Shown here one piece after another: positions 14,331 through 21,393 of a DNA stretch of 41,005 bases. The translations under genes and the position numbers were made by a program. Within the stretch, counting starts at the first letter, position 1, and every line of letters starts with the position of its first letter. Below the pieces are notes generated by a model. That model did no database searches and was not told the origin of the DNA. It was given only the letters and a program-made list of their open reading frames with translations. The DNA is from Bacillota bacterium. Lineage in GTDB: Bacteria > Bacillota > Clostridia > Lachnospirales > Lachnospiraceae. The DNA lies in assembly GCA_023399455.1 (NCBI GenBank), contig JAEWPN010000177.1:1-41005 (forward strand), read 5' to 3'.

Positions 14331-16754
14331 TTAGGTTATTACATTTATTTCCATTTCTTTATAATATTGGATCTTTTCAGCGAAGGCCTTGGCTAGTACG
14401 GCTCCATATAACATATACGAATATTCGCCGAATTTGTCCTTAAAATATATGGACATAATGCCTATACGGGCGTCGTTAGGCATTGTAAACATTAAAGCGA
14501 CTTGTTCGACTGTATCTTTACCAAATTCTGCTTTCAACCTATTTTCAAATATCTGGAATCTTCTCTTGTATACTTTATCATTAATATAGTAATTCTCTAA
14601 GATCTGATATATCGGCATAGTCTCAAACGAATATCCCTTATATAAGTTAAATGCATCAACATCTTGTATCATATCTTGAAACTCAAAACCAGAATTGCTA
14701 TCTTCATGTAAATTACCCTCTGGATCTAAATACTTGAACGTATAATTTGTAAGCTCTGAATCTATAAATCCAATACATTTTTTCAGTGAATCAAGATTAA
14801 AATAATTAGGAAGACCATAATCTATAGTTTGTCCAAGAACTCCTCCTAACTGAGCAAGGTCTCCAGCCCATCCTACAAAAACACCAACATCCTGATAAAA
14901 TAGTGGTAATTTGAAATACAGATGTACTCCCAAAGTTGCAGCAAAATGTTGTATTTCAATTGGCCCCTTAGTAAAGTCTTCAAAAATAAATATTGTTTCA
15001 GGGTCCAAGTCAATTGTACTATCAGTATGGTTTATATCAAGATAACTTGAAAAGCCTTTATCATATGCACCCGCAAGTATATCCCAGGCATCACCATTAT
15101 ACCCCTTATGACTTAGATATCTTAAAACGAATTTGTTAATTGTATAAATGGTAGGAGATTCTTCAGAGAGATATTCTGCTGCATATTCATACAACATTCT
15201 AATCTTTAAAAAATCCATATCACTATCTGGATACTCATCTGAATCATATGTTATAAATTCAGAAGGCTTCGTTGCCGTTTTTCTGGGTGACGCAATAATT
15301 TTATCATAACCAATACCTGAATATTCCGAAATTGCATCAGATACTTCATGGAATTGATCATAAGCCCAATTCTCCGGCATCTTTTGTCCAATGTTGCATG
15401 TAAAACCAGATGACATATTTGACACAAAACTAGTTGAAGTCAATCCGGCTTCATATAGCTTAGTACATATAAGCCTTGGTCCATATACTCCCACCTTGAA
15501 ATAGGAGCTTACAATTTTATTGACGCTTCTGAAATATGGCATGATGTTGGCTTCAATATCTTTTATCAAAACATCATAGTCTATAGCAAAATAGATGGTT
15601 GCTGTAGGCGGAAAGCCAAAAGATTTTGCAGCCTTTATCGCCCTGTAAGCATCCACAATTCCCTGATAAGCATTGAAATAATCTGCGCTGCCTCCAGTGG
15701 TCTGATATATCGGGAAGACATTAAGATCAGCCGATTTTAACAAATTCAGTTCATATTGGTACAATGTCTTATCGAGTGTTCCGCCGGGAGTGTTGGTCAA
15801 ATATCTGCCGATATCTCTGTAACCATCCTGATATAACCGGGCAGCAACTGCCTCCGTAATCTGTTTACTGGTATCCAAAGCATTTGCTTTTCTGTTTTTG
15901 TCACCCTTGCTTGTCATTAGAGATGCCCATGTCTGTTTGCCACAAATACCGTCAGCTCCCAGGCATAGAAAGTCCTGGAAATTATAAAGTGCATTGTACG
16001 TTGCGGTTCCCCAAATTCCATCTGCAATTCCTGGATAGAATCCATTAATAGTCAGTGCCCATTGAAGAATTCTTTTGGAATTCGTATAACCAGATGTGTT
16101 TTTGGAAATAGTCGGTGCCTTACTTAACGTATCATCACCCCATTTTCCGTCTGCGGCAGTATTCCATTCAAGTTGGGCAGCCTTAATTAAATTAGTCTGG
16201 GATTTTCTCTCCCATATACCATTCGGCGCAATTAAGCCAATCTGCTCACCATAGTACTTATTAAGTCCTTTCTGTACTTCATGACGATAGGTATCATATA
16301 TGTCATTTGTAGGAGAGAAAGAATAGCTATCTGTATTCATGATGCCCTGCCATACATATGGACGCACGATATAATCAGCGCTAATCCCTGCGTCTGTCTG
16401 AAACCGTCCAATGGCATTTGCAGTGTTCTGTCCAAAGACTCCTGTAAAGCCCCCAGGTGAAATACCCTTACACCATAGAGAACCTTGCAGAATATAAATA
16501 ATATTCTGGGGCAGCGCTGAATTCGGATCCGGGCTTGCTTGCAGGGTGGGATAATACTGTTTTAACGCATTGATTGTTGCATTACCGAATATGCCATCCG
16601 GACTTGCTATATGTGCTTCATATTGCAATGCCCATATTAAAGCCCGAAACGTAGATTGCCCTGTCATTCCATCCGGTGTTACGCTGGGAAAATTGACATG
16701 TTGCCCATAGTTATCGTTTAACCATTCTTGTGTTTGCAAAACTCTAGTATCCAT
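14331..16754 (-). CDS. Peptidoglycan-binding repeat protein with DUF1906 (glycoside hydrolase-like) domain
   Basis: The 807-residue protein starts with several peptidoglycan-binding_1-like repeats over about residues 1-285 (PDGMTGQSTFRALIWALQYE, PDGIFGNATINALKQY, TGVFGQNTANAIGRFQ, ADGIWGTATYNALYNFQ, ADGICGKQTWASLM). Residues about 290-495 match the DUF1906/Rv2525c-like TIM-barrel hydrolase family (ALDTSKQI, DIGRYLTN, FPIYQTTG, TIYFAIDYD, KVGVYGP, WAYDQFHE). The last ~300 residues match nothing I recognise. There is no signal peptide, although a cell-wall target is expected, so release may be by lysis or a non-classical route. GAAAGGAG precedes the ATG by seven bases. It lies alone on the minus strand in AT-rich DNA and converges on the membrane paralogs. 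Confidence 0.8.
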   Translation of the reverse strand: MDTRVLQTQEWLNDNYGQHVNFPSVTPDGMTGQSTFRALIWALQYEAHIASPDGIFGNATINALKQYYPTLQASPDPNSALPQNIIYILQGSLWCKGISPGGFTGVFGQNTANAIGRFQTDAGISADYIVRPYVWQGIMNTDSYSFSPTNDIYDTYRHEVQKGLNKYYGEQIGLIAPNGIWERKSQTNLIKAAQLEWNTAADGKWGDDTLSKAPTISKNTSGYTNSKRILQWALTINGFYPGIADGIWGTATYNALYNFQDFLCLGADGICGKQTWASLMTSKGDKNRKANALDTSKQITEAVAARLYQDGYRDIGRYLTNTPGGTLDKTLYQYELNLLKSADLNVFPIYQTTGGSADYFNAYQGIVDAYRAIKAAKSFGFPPTATIYFAIDYDVLIKDIEANIMPYFRSVNKIVSSYFKVGVYGPRLICTKLYEAGLTSTSFVSNMSSGFTCNIGQKMPENWAYDQFHEVSDAISEYSGIGYDKIIASPRKTATKPSEFITYDSDEYPDSDMDFLKIRMLYEYAAEYLSEESPTIYTINKFVLRYLSHKGYNGDAWDILAGAYDKGFSSYLDINHTDSTIDLDPETIFIFEDFTKGPIEIQHFAATLGVHLYFKLPLFYQDVGVFVGWAGDLAQLGGVLGQTIDYGLPNYFNLDSLKKCIGFIDSELTNYTFKYLDPEGNLHEDSNSGFEFQDMIQDVDAFNLYKGYSFETMPIYQILENYYINDKVYKRRFQIFENRLKAEFGKDTVEQVALMFTMPNDARIGIMSIYFKDKFGEYSYMLYGAVLAKAFAEKIQYYKEMEINVIT

Positions 16755-16856
16755 ATTGATACTCCTTTCATATTTTTTTGATTTGCAAAGCTAATAGTTA
16801 AAGAGAACGATTTATTAAATATGTAAACTACTATTCTGTTTATTTATAAATATCTT

Positions 16857-16887
16857 GTATTTTTATATTTCAGTATTTTTATATTTC
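16857..16887 (+). repeat. Two 15-bp direct repeats upstream of the blaI-like promoter
   Basis: GTATTTTTATATTTC occurs at 16857-16871 and again at 16873-16887, one base apart (period 16), ending two bases before the -35 of the blaI-like gene. It may be an UP-element-like AT tract or a regulator site, and it also lies in the leader region of the divergent minus-strand gene. Confidence 0.5.
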
Positions 16888-16938
16888 GGTTGACAAGTGT
16901 ACACCATTCTGCTATTCTGAGGTTGACAGTTGAATACC
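16888..16938 (+). promoter_or_regulatory. Promoter and paired operator-like sites of the blaI/blaR1-like operon
   Basis: TTGACA (16890-16895) and TATTCT (16913-16918) have 17-base spacing. Two related 18-mers, GGTTGACAAGTGTACACC (16888-16905) and GGTTGACAGTTGAATACC (16921-16938), lie 33 bp apart. The first is an imperfect palindrome with the -35 inside it, and the second lies just downstream of the -10. Autoregulation by the BlaI-like repressor is inferred from position. Confidence 0.55.
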
Positions 16939-17000
16939 TTTTGGATTTGATGACTAAAAGAGAAATACATACGTACGAAAGAATATAGAATGGGGCGAAT

Positions 17001-17363
17001 ATGAAGAAAATATCAGATGCGGAATGGAAAATAATGAATATATTGTGGGAGGATCAGCCCAAGACAATGACGCAGTTAACAAAGGAATTATTGGTAAGTA
17101 CCGGTTGGAGTAAACATACAGTCATGACATATCTAAAGAGAATGGAAGAAAAAAAACTTATCCGTCATACGCAAGGACAAAAAGCAAAACTATATTATGC
17201 AGATTTGGAAAAAGAGGAGGCAATACTACAAGAGAAGAACCATTTTTTAAATAAGGTCTTTAAGGGAAATGTGGGTTTATTAATTAGTACAATGTTAGAA
17301 GATAATGAACTTTCAGAGGAAGAGATCCAAGAGTTGATGGAAATACTTCAAAAGAAAAAATAA
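17001..17363 (+). CDS. BlaI/MecI/CopY-family repressor
   Basis: The 120-residue protein has the family's winged helix: ISDAEWKIMNILWEDQPKTM followed by STGWSKHTVMTYLKRMEEKKLI and the wing HTQGQKAKLYYA. A C-terminal dimerisation helix ends in ELMEILQKKK. Members repress an operon until a cognate membrane protease is activated and the repressor is cleaved or inactivated. The partner gene begins 26 bases after this stop, with its own GGAGGGG site. No beta-lactamase gene is adjacent, so the signal and regulon are open. GGGG five bases upstream of the ATG serves as the ribosome site. Confidence 0.88.
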   Translation: MKKISDAEWKIMNILWEDQPKTMTQLTKELLVSTGWSKHTVMTYLKRMEEKKLIRHTQGQKAKLYYADLEKEEAILQEKNHFLNKVFKGNVGLLISTMLEDNELSEEEIQELMEILQKKK

Positions 17364-17389
17364 AGTAATGTATGGAGGGGAAAAATAGG

Positions 17390-19498
17390 ATGAAGATTAT
17401 TAGTTTTGGCGTTCTGCTTGCCGGAATTCTTTTAATTAGAACAATAGCATGGAAATATATCTCAAGACGGAAGCAATATTTTATCTGGCTTTTTGCCGCA
17501 TTTTTTCTTCTGTTTAGTCCTTTTCTGAATATTTCTAGTAAATTTAGCTTAGAAAATGCCGTGTTCTCCTTGATTCAGGAAATTGAGCAGAATGCAATCC
17601 AAAAGGAATTGGAGAATCAAAATTATGAACGCCGGACTGATTCTGAAGATTTGCTGATTTTGCCGGAAACAGATAATGCATATCAAACTGCAAACAACGA
17701 TTATCAAATGCAGAAAGGAATCACGGCATCGGAGCAAAATGTCATGAATAAGAGTGGGCTCTATAATCCGCCGGAGATACCCGGGGAAAGGCGGCAGAAT
17801 ATCCTGCAAAATGGGTTATATTATGTTTGGGGAGGCGTATCTATAATAATGTTTTTCACAATTATTATATTTAATATCCGTTTTGGTATCAACTGCAGGA
17901 GAGATAGAGTTTTTTACAAAAAGTTAGTTGACTGGAATCTCAATGTGTATTTACTTAAAGGAATTTCAAGCCCATTTCTGCTTGGAAAAAATATTTATGT
18001 AGATACAGACACAATCGAAAATAAAAAGGTATTGAATCATATCATAATTCATGAATATTGTCATTTCAGACATAAAGATAATTTTTGGGCGTTTATCCGC
18101 AATCTCTGCCTTGTAATTAATTGGTATAATCCGTTTGTTTGGTTAGCAAATAATTATGTGAAAAGAGACTGTGAATTAGCTTGTGATGAGGCGGCACTTT
18201 CCCTTCTTGATGATGAGGAAAAGACTGAATATGGGTATACTCTCTTGAAGATGATAAAATCTTCCAATAGGAAAATACAATGTCCATCTATTGCAACCAC
18301 TATGAGGGGTAATATGAAGAGAATAAAAGAGAGAATCAGCATGATACATCCTGTCAAAAAACATTATGCTTTTGTGACGTGGCTCGTAGCGATTAGTATG
18401 GTACTTCTTACAGGGTGCACTTTTACCCAGAGAGGCTCTTTGGAGACACCCGCGGCTAGTCCGGATATGAACGATAATTATGGACAAGGTCAGGAAGCAG
18501 TAGTTGTAGCAGAGACGGCGGCAGAGGATACATTAAAGTCCGGCGAAGTGCCGGACACAGATGATAATCCGGATAAGTATTATAATGTATCGGCAACCTA
18601 TTATAACGAAAAAACGTATGTGAATTCGGAAAATGGTTTATATAGCATTGCAGATAACAGTGATGAGTGGAAGCTGATATATAGTGGGTCAGTTACACTT
18701 GGAGCCATAGCAGAAGGATATTTATTTTTCTATGCTTATCCCGAAGATATCAGCAAAGCTGCAATCATGTCTCTGGAATTATCTACGGACAAGGTGACTG
18801 TCGGTCAATTATTAGGAGATAGAATCTATGATTTCGCAGAGATGTGCTACGAAAACAATTGCTTATATATCAAAGAAGCACTAAGTAGCCGTATTGTTAC
18901 TTTTACAATTCAATCGGATGGCTTGCTTCAGGAAAAAGAAACACTTTCTGTAACGATACCGGATGACTTAATGAATACAGAAACAGATATCCTTGCATTA
19001 TCTCCCATAATAAGCAGAGGAGAGGGGTATTCCGGAACTTTTTATTCCGCGAAAGACGAAGGAGAGGAATATTACAGCCGCCTTTACTATTATGAAGACA
19101 GTTCTGAAATACATAAGCTGGAAGGGATCACGGATGTTATGATTACGTCGAAAGGGATAATAGGAAGAGACGTCAATCAGTACAATGACGTATATCTGTG
19201 GGATATTTATACTGAGGAAAAACGTCAGCTTTATTCATCAAAGGGAAATGGGGATTTATACTTTGGATATAATACCTATGATAACAGAGGGCTTTATGGA
19301 TTATTGAAGGAGAATGATAATACTTTTTACATATCACGTGTGAACTGGGATGGTTCATTAGACAGATTGTTTTCTGTTGATAACACAACTGATTTATTGT
19401 ATGGAATTAATGTTAAGATGAGTGTTATTCATGATTGGCTCTATTATTTTGATCCTCAAGAAGGCAAGATGGAACGACAAAAGTTGAATAATAGTTAA
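17390..19498 (+). CDS. BlaR1/MecR1-like M56 membrane metalloprotease with non-penicillin sensor domain
   Basis: From ATG 17390 (GGAGGGG nine bases upstream; the ATG at 17372 lacks a site) this is about 702 residues. N-terminal membrane segments precede an M56 zinc protease core with HEYCH (H221) and ELACDEAAL. A further membrane segment (VTWLVAISMVLLTGC) follows. Normal BlaR1/MecR1 then carries a penicillin-binding sensor domain. Here the last ~360 residues instead show repeated short beta motifs (ENGLYSIADNSDEWKLIYSG, GSLDRLFSVDN, DWLYYFDPQEGKM), like a DUF5050-type or WD-like propeller. No SxxK-type acylation site is evident, so the signal is probably not a beta-lactam. It presumably relays to the BlaI-like repressor. 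Confidence 0.82.
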   Translation: MKIISFGVLLAGILLIRTIAWKYISRRKQYFIWLFAAFFLLFSPFLNISSKFSLENAVFSLIQEIEQNAIQKELENQNYERRTDSEDLLILPETDNAYQTANNDYQMQKGITASEQNVMNKSGLYNPPEIPGERRQNILQNGLYYVWGGVSIIMFFTIIIFNIRFGINCRRDRVFYKKLVDWNLNVYLLKGISSPFLLGKNIYVDTDTIENKKVLNHIIIHEYCHFRHKDNFWAFIRNLCLVINWYNPFVWLANNYVKRDCELACDEAALSLLDDEEKTEYGYTLLKMIKSSNRKIQCPSIATTMRGNMKRIKERISMIHPVKKHYAFVTWLVAISMVLLTGCTFTQRGSLETPAASPDMNDNYGQGQEAVVVAETAAEDTLKSGEVPDTDDNPDKYYNVSATYYNEKTYVNSENGLYSIADNSDEWKLIYSGSVTLGAIAEGYLFFYAYPEDISKAAIMSLELSTDKVTVGQLLGDRIYDFAEMCYENNCLYIKEALSSRIVTFTIQSDGLLQEKETLSVTIPDDLMNTETDILALSPIISRGEGYSGTFYSAKDEGEEYYSRLYYYEDSSEIHKLEGITDVMITSKGIIGRDVNQYNDVYLWDIYTEEKRQLYSSKGNGDLYFGYNTYDNRGLYGLLKENDNTFYISRVNWDGSLDRLFSVDNTTDLLYGINVKMSVIHDWLYYFDPQEGKMERQKLNNS

Positions 19499-19563
19499 GC
19501 TGAAATTCCCGATAAAAATGCTGTGGACAATGGGTATTTGTTTGCTTGAAAATATATGATAAG

Positions 19564-19652
19564 ATGAGTTTGTAAGTTTTATCGAATTTATCAATACGCA
19601 GACTTCGGAAGTGGATTCTGAGAATGATAGAAATCATAAAGAAAGGGTGTAA
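19564..19652 (+). pseudogene. Relic of a third copy of the two-TM membrane protein
   Basis: The frame beginning GAT GAG at 19564 reads DEFVSFIEFINTQTSEVDSE, which aligns with DEYEDFTGFIDMQTSAEEYE of paralog A and NEFENFSEFISNQTNQLDYQ of paralog B. Two stop codons directly precede it, and the residues upstream (LENI, and NAVDNGYLFA in another frame) look like frameshifted continuation. Only this middle segment survives and ends at a stop at 19650-19652. Confidence 0.6.
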
Positions 19653-19661
19653 TCCATAATT

Positions 19662-19991
19662 ATGAAAAAAACAAACATTATTATTTCTTTAGTCATGGTC
19701 TTTGTTCTTTACCGTTCGTTAGCGATAGTTGAAAAAATTGGTATTATACGAGATGAATATGGAATAACCGGAAATGGTTTTTCATTTACGTTTACCGAAA
19801 TGATATGTCTAATAATCTTTCCCCTTATTATAATTATATTAAATTTAGTTATGTTCTTTCAAAAGAAAGAAGTTAAAAACGGAATAAAATATTGTATAGT
19901 AATTGTCAGTATATTAGTGTCAGCTGTTTCTGTTTTATCTTTATTAAGTATAAATAGCAATTTGAATAAAAGTGTTTTGCAAATACTATGA
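19662..19991 (+). CDS. Small membrane protein of unknown function
   Basis: The 109-residue protein has three hydrophobic segments, around residues 5-23 (IIISLVMVFVLYRSLAIV), 46-67 (MICLIIFPLIIIILNLVMFF) and 77-96 (YCIVIVSILVSAVSVLSLL), separated by short charged loops. I recognise no family. AAAGGG about 13 bases before the ATG is a weak ribosome site. It directly follows the relic of the third paralog and closes the AT-rich insert before pyrE. AT-rich codon use matches the insert more than the flanks. Confidence 0.6.
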   Translation: MKKTNIIISLVMVFVLYRSLAIVEKIGIIRDEYGITGNGFSFTFTEMICLIIFPLIIIILNLVMFFQKKEVKNGIKYCIVIVSILVSAVSVLSLLSINSNLNKSVLQIL

Positions 19992-20008
19992 AAAGCCATA
20001 AGGAGGAC

Positions 20009-20057
20009 GGGAAATAGATTATACCGATTTTTGTAGGGAAATAGATTATACCGATTT
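20009..20057 (+). repeat. 22-bp direct repeat, period 27
   Basis: An identical 22-base unit beginning GGGAAATAGATT occurs at 20009-20030 and 20036-20057, five bases apart. It lies between the last gene of the AT-rich insert and the pyrE promoter. It may mark the insert's right junction or a recombination scar; no matching copy was seen at the left junction after pyrF. Confidence 0.7.
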
Positions 20058-20062
20058 GCTAA

Positions 20063-20091
20063 TTGATAATGGCGGATAAATGTGATAAAAT
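20063..20091 (+). promoter_or_regulatory. pyrE promoter
   Basis: TTGATA (20063-20068) and TAAAAT (20086-20091) are 17 bases apart and lie about 70 bases before the pyrE ATG. This would let pyrE be transcribed independently of pyrF. A small AGGCTT/AAGCCT hairpin (20125-20138) lies in the leader. Confidence 0.6.
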
Positions 20092-20162
20092 TTGCATTGA
20101 ATGCTCAGCTTTAAATAATATGAAAGGCTTGAAAGCCTGTAATTACGGGAGGTTTTAGGATT

Positions 20163-20837
20163 ATGGAAGGCTATAAAAAAGAATTTATAGAATTTATGGT
20201 GGACAGCCGGGTACTCAAATTCGGAGATTTTACATTGAAAAGCGGACGTAAATCTCCGTTTTTTATGAATGCGGGAGGTTACGTGACCGGTACGCAGCTT
20301 AGAAAGCTGGGGGAGTATTACGCCAAGGCGATTCATGATAACTATGGATTAGATTTTGATGTACTGTTCGGACCGGCCTACAAGGGAATTCCTTTAAGCG
20401 TGGCAACGACTATGGCGATCAGCGAGCTTTACGGAAAAGACGTCAGATATTGCTCCAACAGAAAGGAAGTGAAGAATCACGGCGATACGGGAATACTTCT
20501 TGGAAGCAAGCTAAAGGATGGCGACAAGGTAGTGATCATCGAGGATGTGACCACCTCCGGCAAATCTATAGAAGAGACTTTTCCCATATTAAAGGAACAG
20601 GCTGATGTGGAAATCAAAGGGCTGATTGTTTCCTTGAACCGCATGGAAAAAGGGCAGGGAGATAAGAGCGCGCTGTGTGAGATCAAAGAGAAATATGGTT
20701 TCGAAGCTAACGCTATCGTAACGATGGAAGAAGTGGTAGAATATTTGTATAATAAGCCATATCGTGGTACAATCTATATTAACGATGAATGTAAGGCAGC
20801 AATTGATACATATTATGAAACGTATGGTGCCAAATAG
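20163..20837 (+). CDS. pyrE: Orotate phosphoribosyltransferase
   Basis: The 224-residue enzyme joins orotate to PRPP to make OMP, the step before PyrF. The PRPP-binding signature VVIIEDVTTSGKS lies around residues 121-133, and FTLKSGRKSPFFMNAGGY near the N terminus is the orotate-side loop typical of PyrE. GCGGGAGG-type sequence (GGGAGG) precedes the ATG. It is separated from pyrF by the AT-rich insert and has its own promoter. A 50-residue membrane protein follows 14 bases after the stop. Confidence 0.95.
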   Translation: MEGYKKEFIEFMVDSRVLKFGDFTLKSGRKSPFFMNAGGYVTGTQLRKLGEYYAKAIHDNYGLDFDVLFGPAYKGIPLSVATTMAISELYGKDVRYCSNRKEVKNHGDTGILLGSKLKDGDKVVIIEDVTTSGKSIEETFPILKEQADVEIKGLIVSLNRMEKGQGDKSALCEIKEKYGFEANAIVTMEEVVEYLYNKPYRGTIYINDECKAAIDTYYETYGAK

Positions 20838-20851
20838 AGAGGAGTGTAGAT

Positions 20852-21004
20852 ATGGAGGAAAGAATTTATAAGATTATGGGCGGTTCGGGGGCCCTGAATA
20901 TTGCAATTGGCGTCGTGGCGCTTGTTGCAGGGATTACGAGCGGTGTTCTTCTTATTATAAGCGGGGCGAAGCTTTTAGCAGGTAAATCGAAAATCTTATT
21001 TTAA
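20852..21004 (+). CDS. 50-residue conserved-type membrane protein
   Basis: A short gene begins at 20852 after a GAGGAG site seven bases upstream. It reads MEERIYKIMGGSGALNIAIG, continues through one long glycine/alanine/valine-rich membrane helix (about 12-43), and ends AGKSKILF at the TAA of 21002. Good start signals, its position right after pyrE, and the regular amphipathic ends support a real gene. I recall similar small proteins in Lachnospiraceae but know no function. A terminator hairpin follows directly. Confidence 0.75.
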   Translation: MEERIYKIMGGSGALNIAIGVVALVAGITSGVLLIISGAKLLAGKSKILF

Positions 21005-21010
21005 GCGACA

Positions 21011-21038
21011 GGGGCATTCGGGAGAAGGATGCCCTTTT
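21011..21038 (+). terminator. Terminator after the pyrE unit
   Basis: GGGCAT (21012-21017) pairs with ATGCCC (21029-21034), followed by TTTT. The next gene's AGGGG ribosome site starts right after, so the hairpin may also act as an attenuator. Confidence 0.7.
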
Positions 21039-21048
21039 AGGGGTAATT

Positions 21049-21393
21049 ATGAACCGTAGAAATCATCGAACGAGCCGTAAGGGTGGATATATTTTTACGG
21101 CAAAGAAACATCCGGAAAAGGGAATCATGTCAACCACTTTGGGAATTATTTCCGTCATTTCCATTGCTGCGGCGGTGTATTTGTCTTATCGAAGCGCAGG
21201 GGCGGCGGTAACACAGTATGGAGCGGCAGTTTTTTTGGTAACCCTTTTTTCTTTGACGGGATTGATTTTAGGAATACTTTCCAGAATGGAGAAGGACAGA
21301 TATTATTTGTTCTCTTATTTGGGAATTGGATTTAATACCGTGGTATTAGCTATGATAAGTATTATTTTATATGCAGGAGCGTACGGAGTATGA
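21049..21393 (+). CDS. DUF6142-like membrane protein
   Basis: The 114-residue protein has a basic N terminus (RRNHRTSRKGG) and three membrane segments: about 27-46 (STTLGIISVISIAAAVYL), 53-77 (QYGAAVFLVTLFSLTGLILGIL) and 87-110. The size and the RKGGYIFTAKKHPEKGIMST start fit the Lachnospiraceae-centred DUF6142 family, which has no known role. AGGGG lies five bases before the ATG. Its stop overlaps the start of the aminopeptidase gene by four bases (ATGA), so the two are translationally coupled. Confidence 0.75.
   Translation: MNRRNHRTSRKGGYIFTAKKHPEKGIMSTTLGIISVISIAAAVYLSYRSAGAAVTQYGAAVFLVTLFSLTGLILGILSRMEKDRYYLFSYLGIGFNTVVLAMISIILYAGAYGV

Noticed and set aside
16857..16887. CRISPR-like spacing of two short repeats
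   Set aside because: Only two AT-rich copies one base apart with no spacers and no cas genes.
20125..20138. Small hairpin before pyrE as a PyrR attenuator
   Set aside because: The stem is short with no terminator-type T-run or PyrR consensus recognised.
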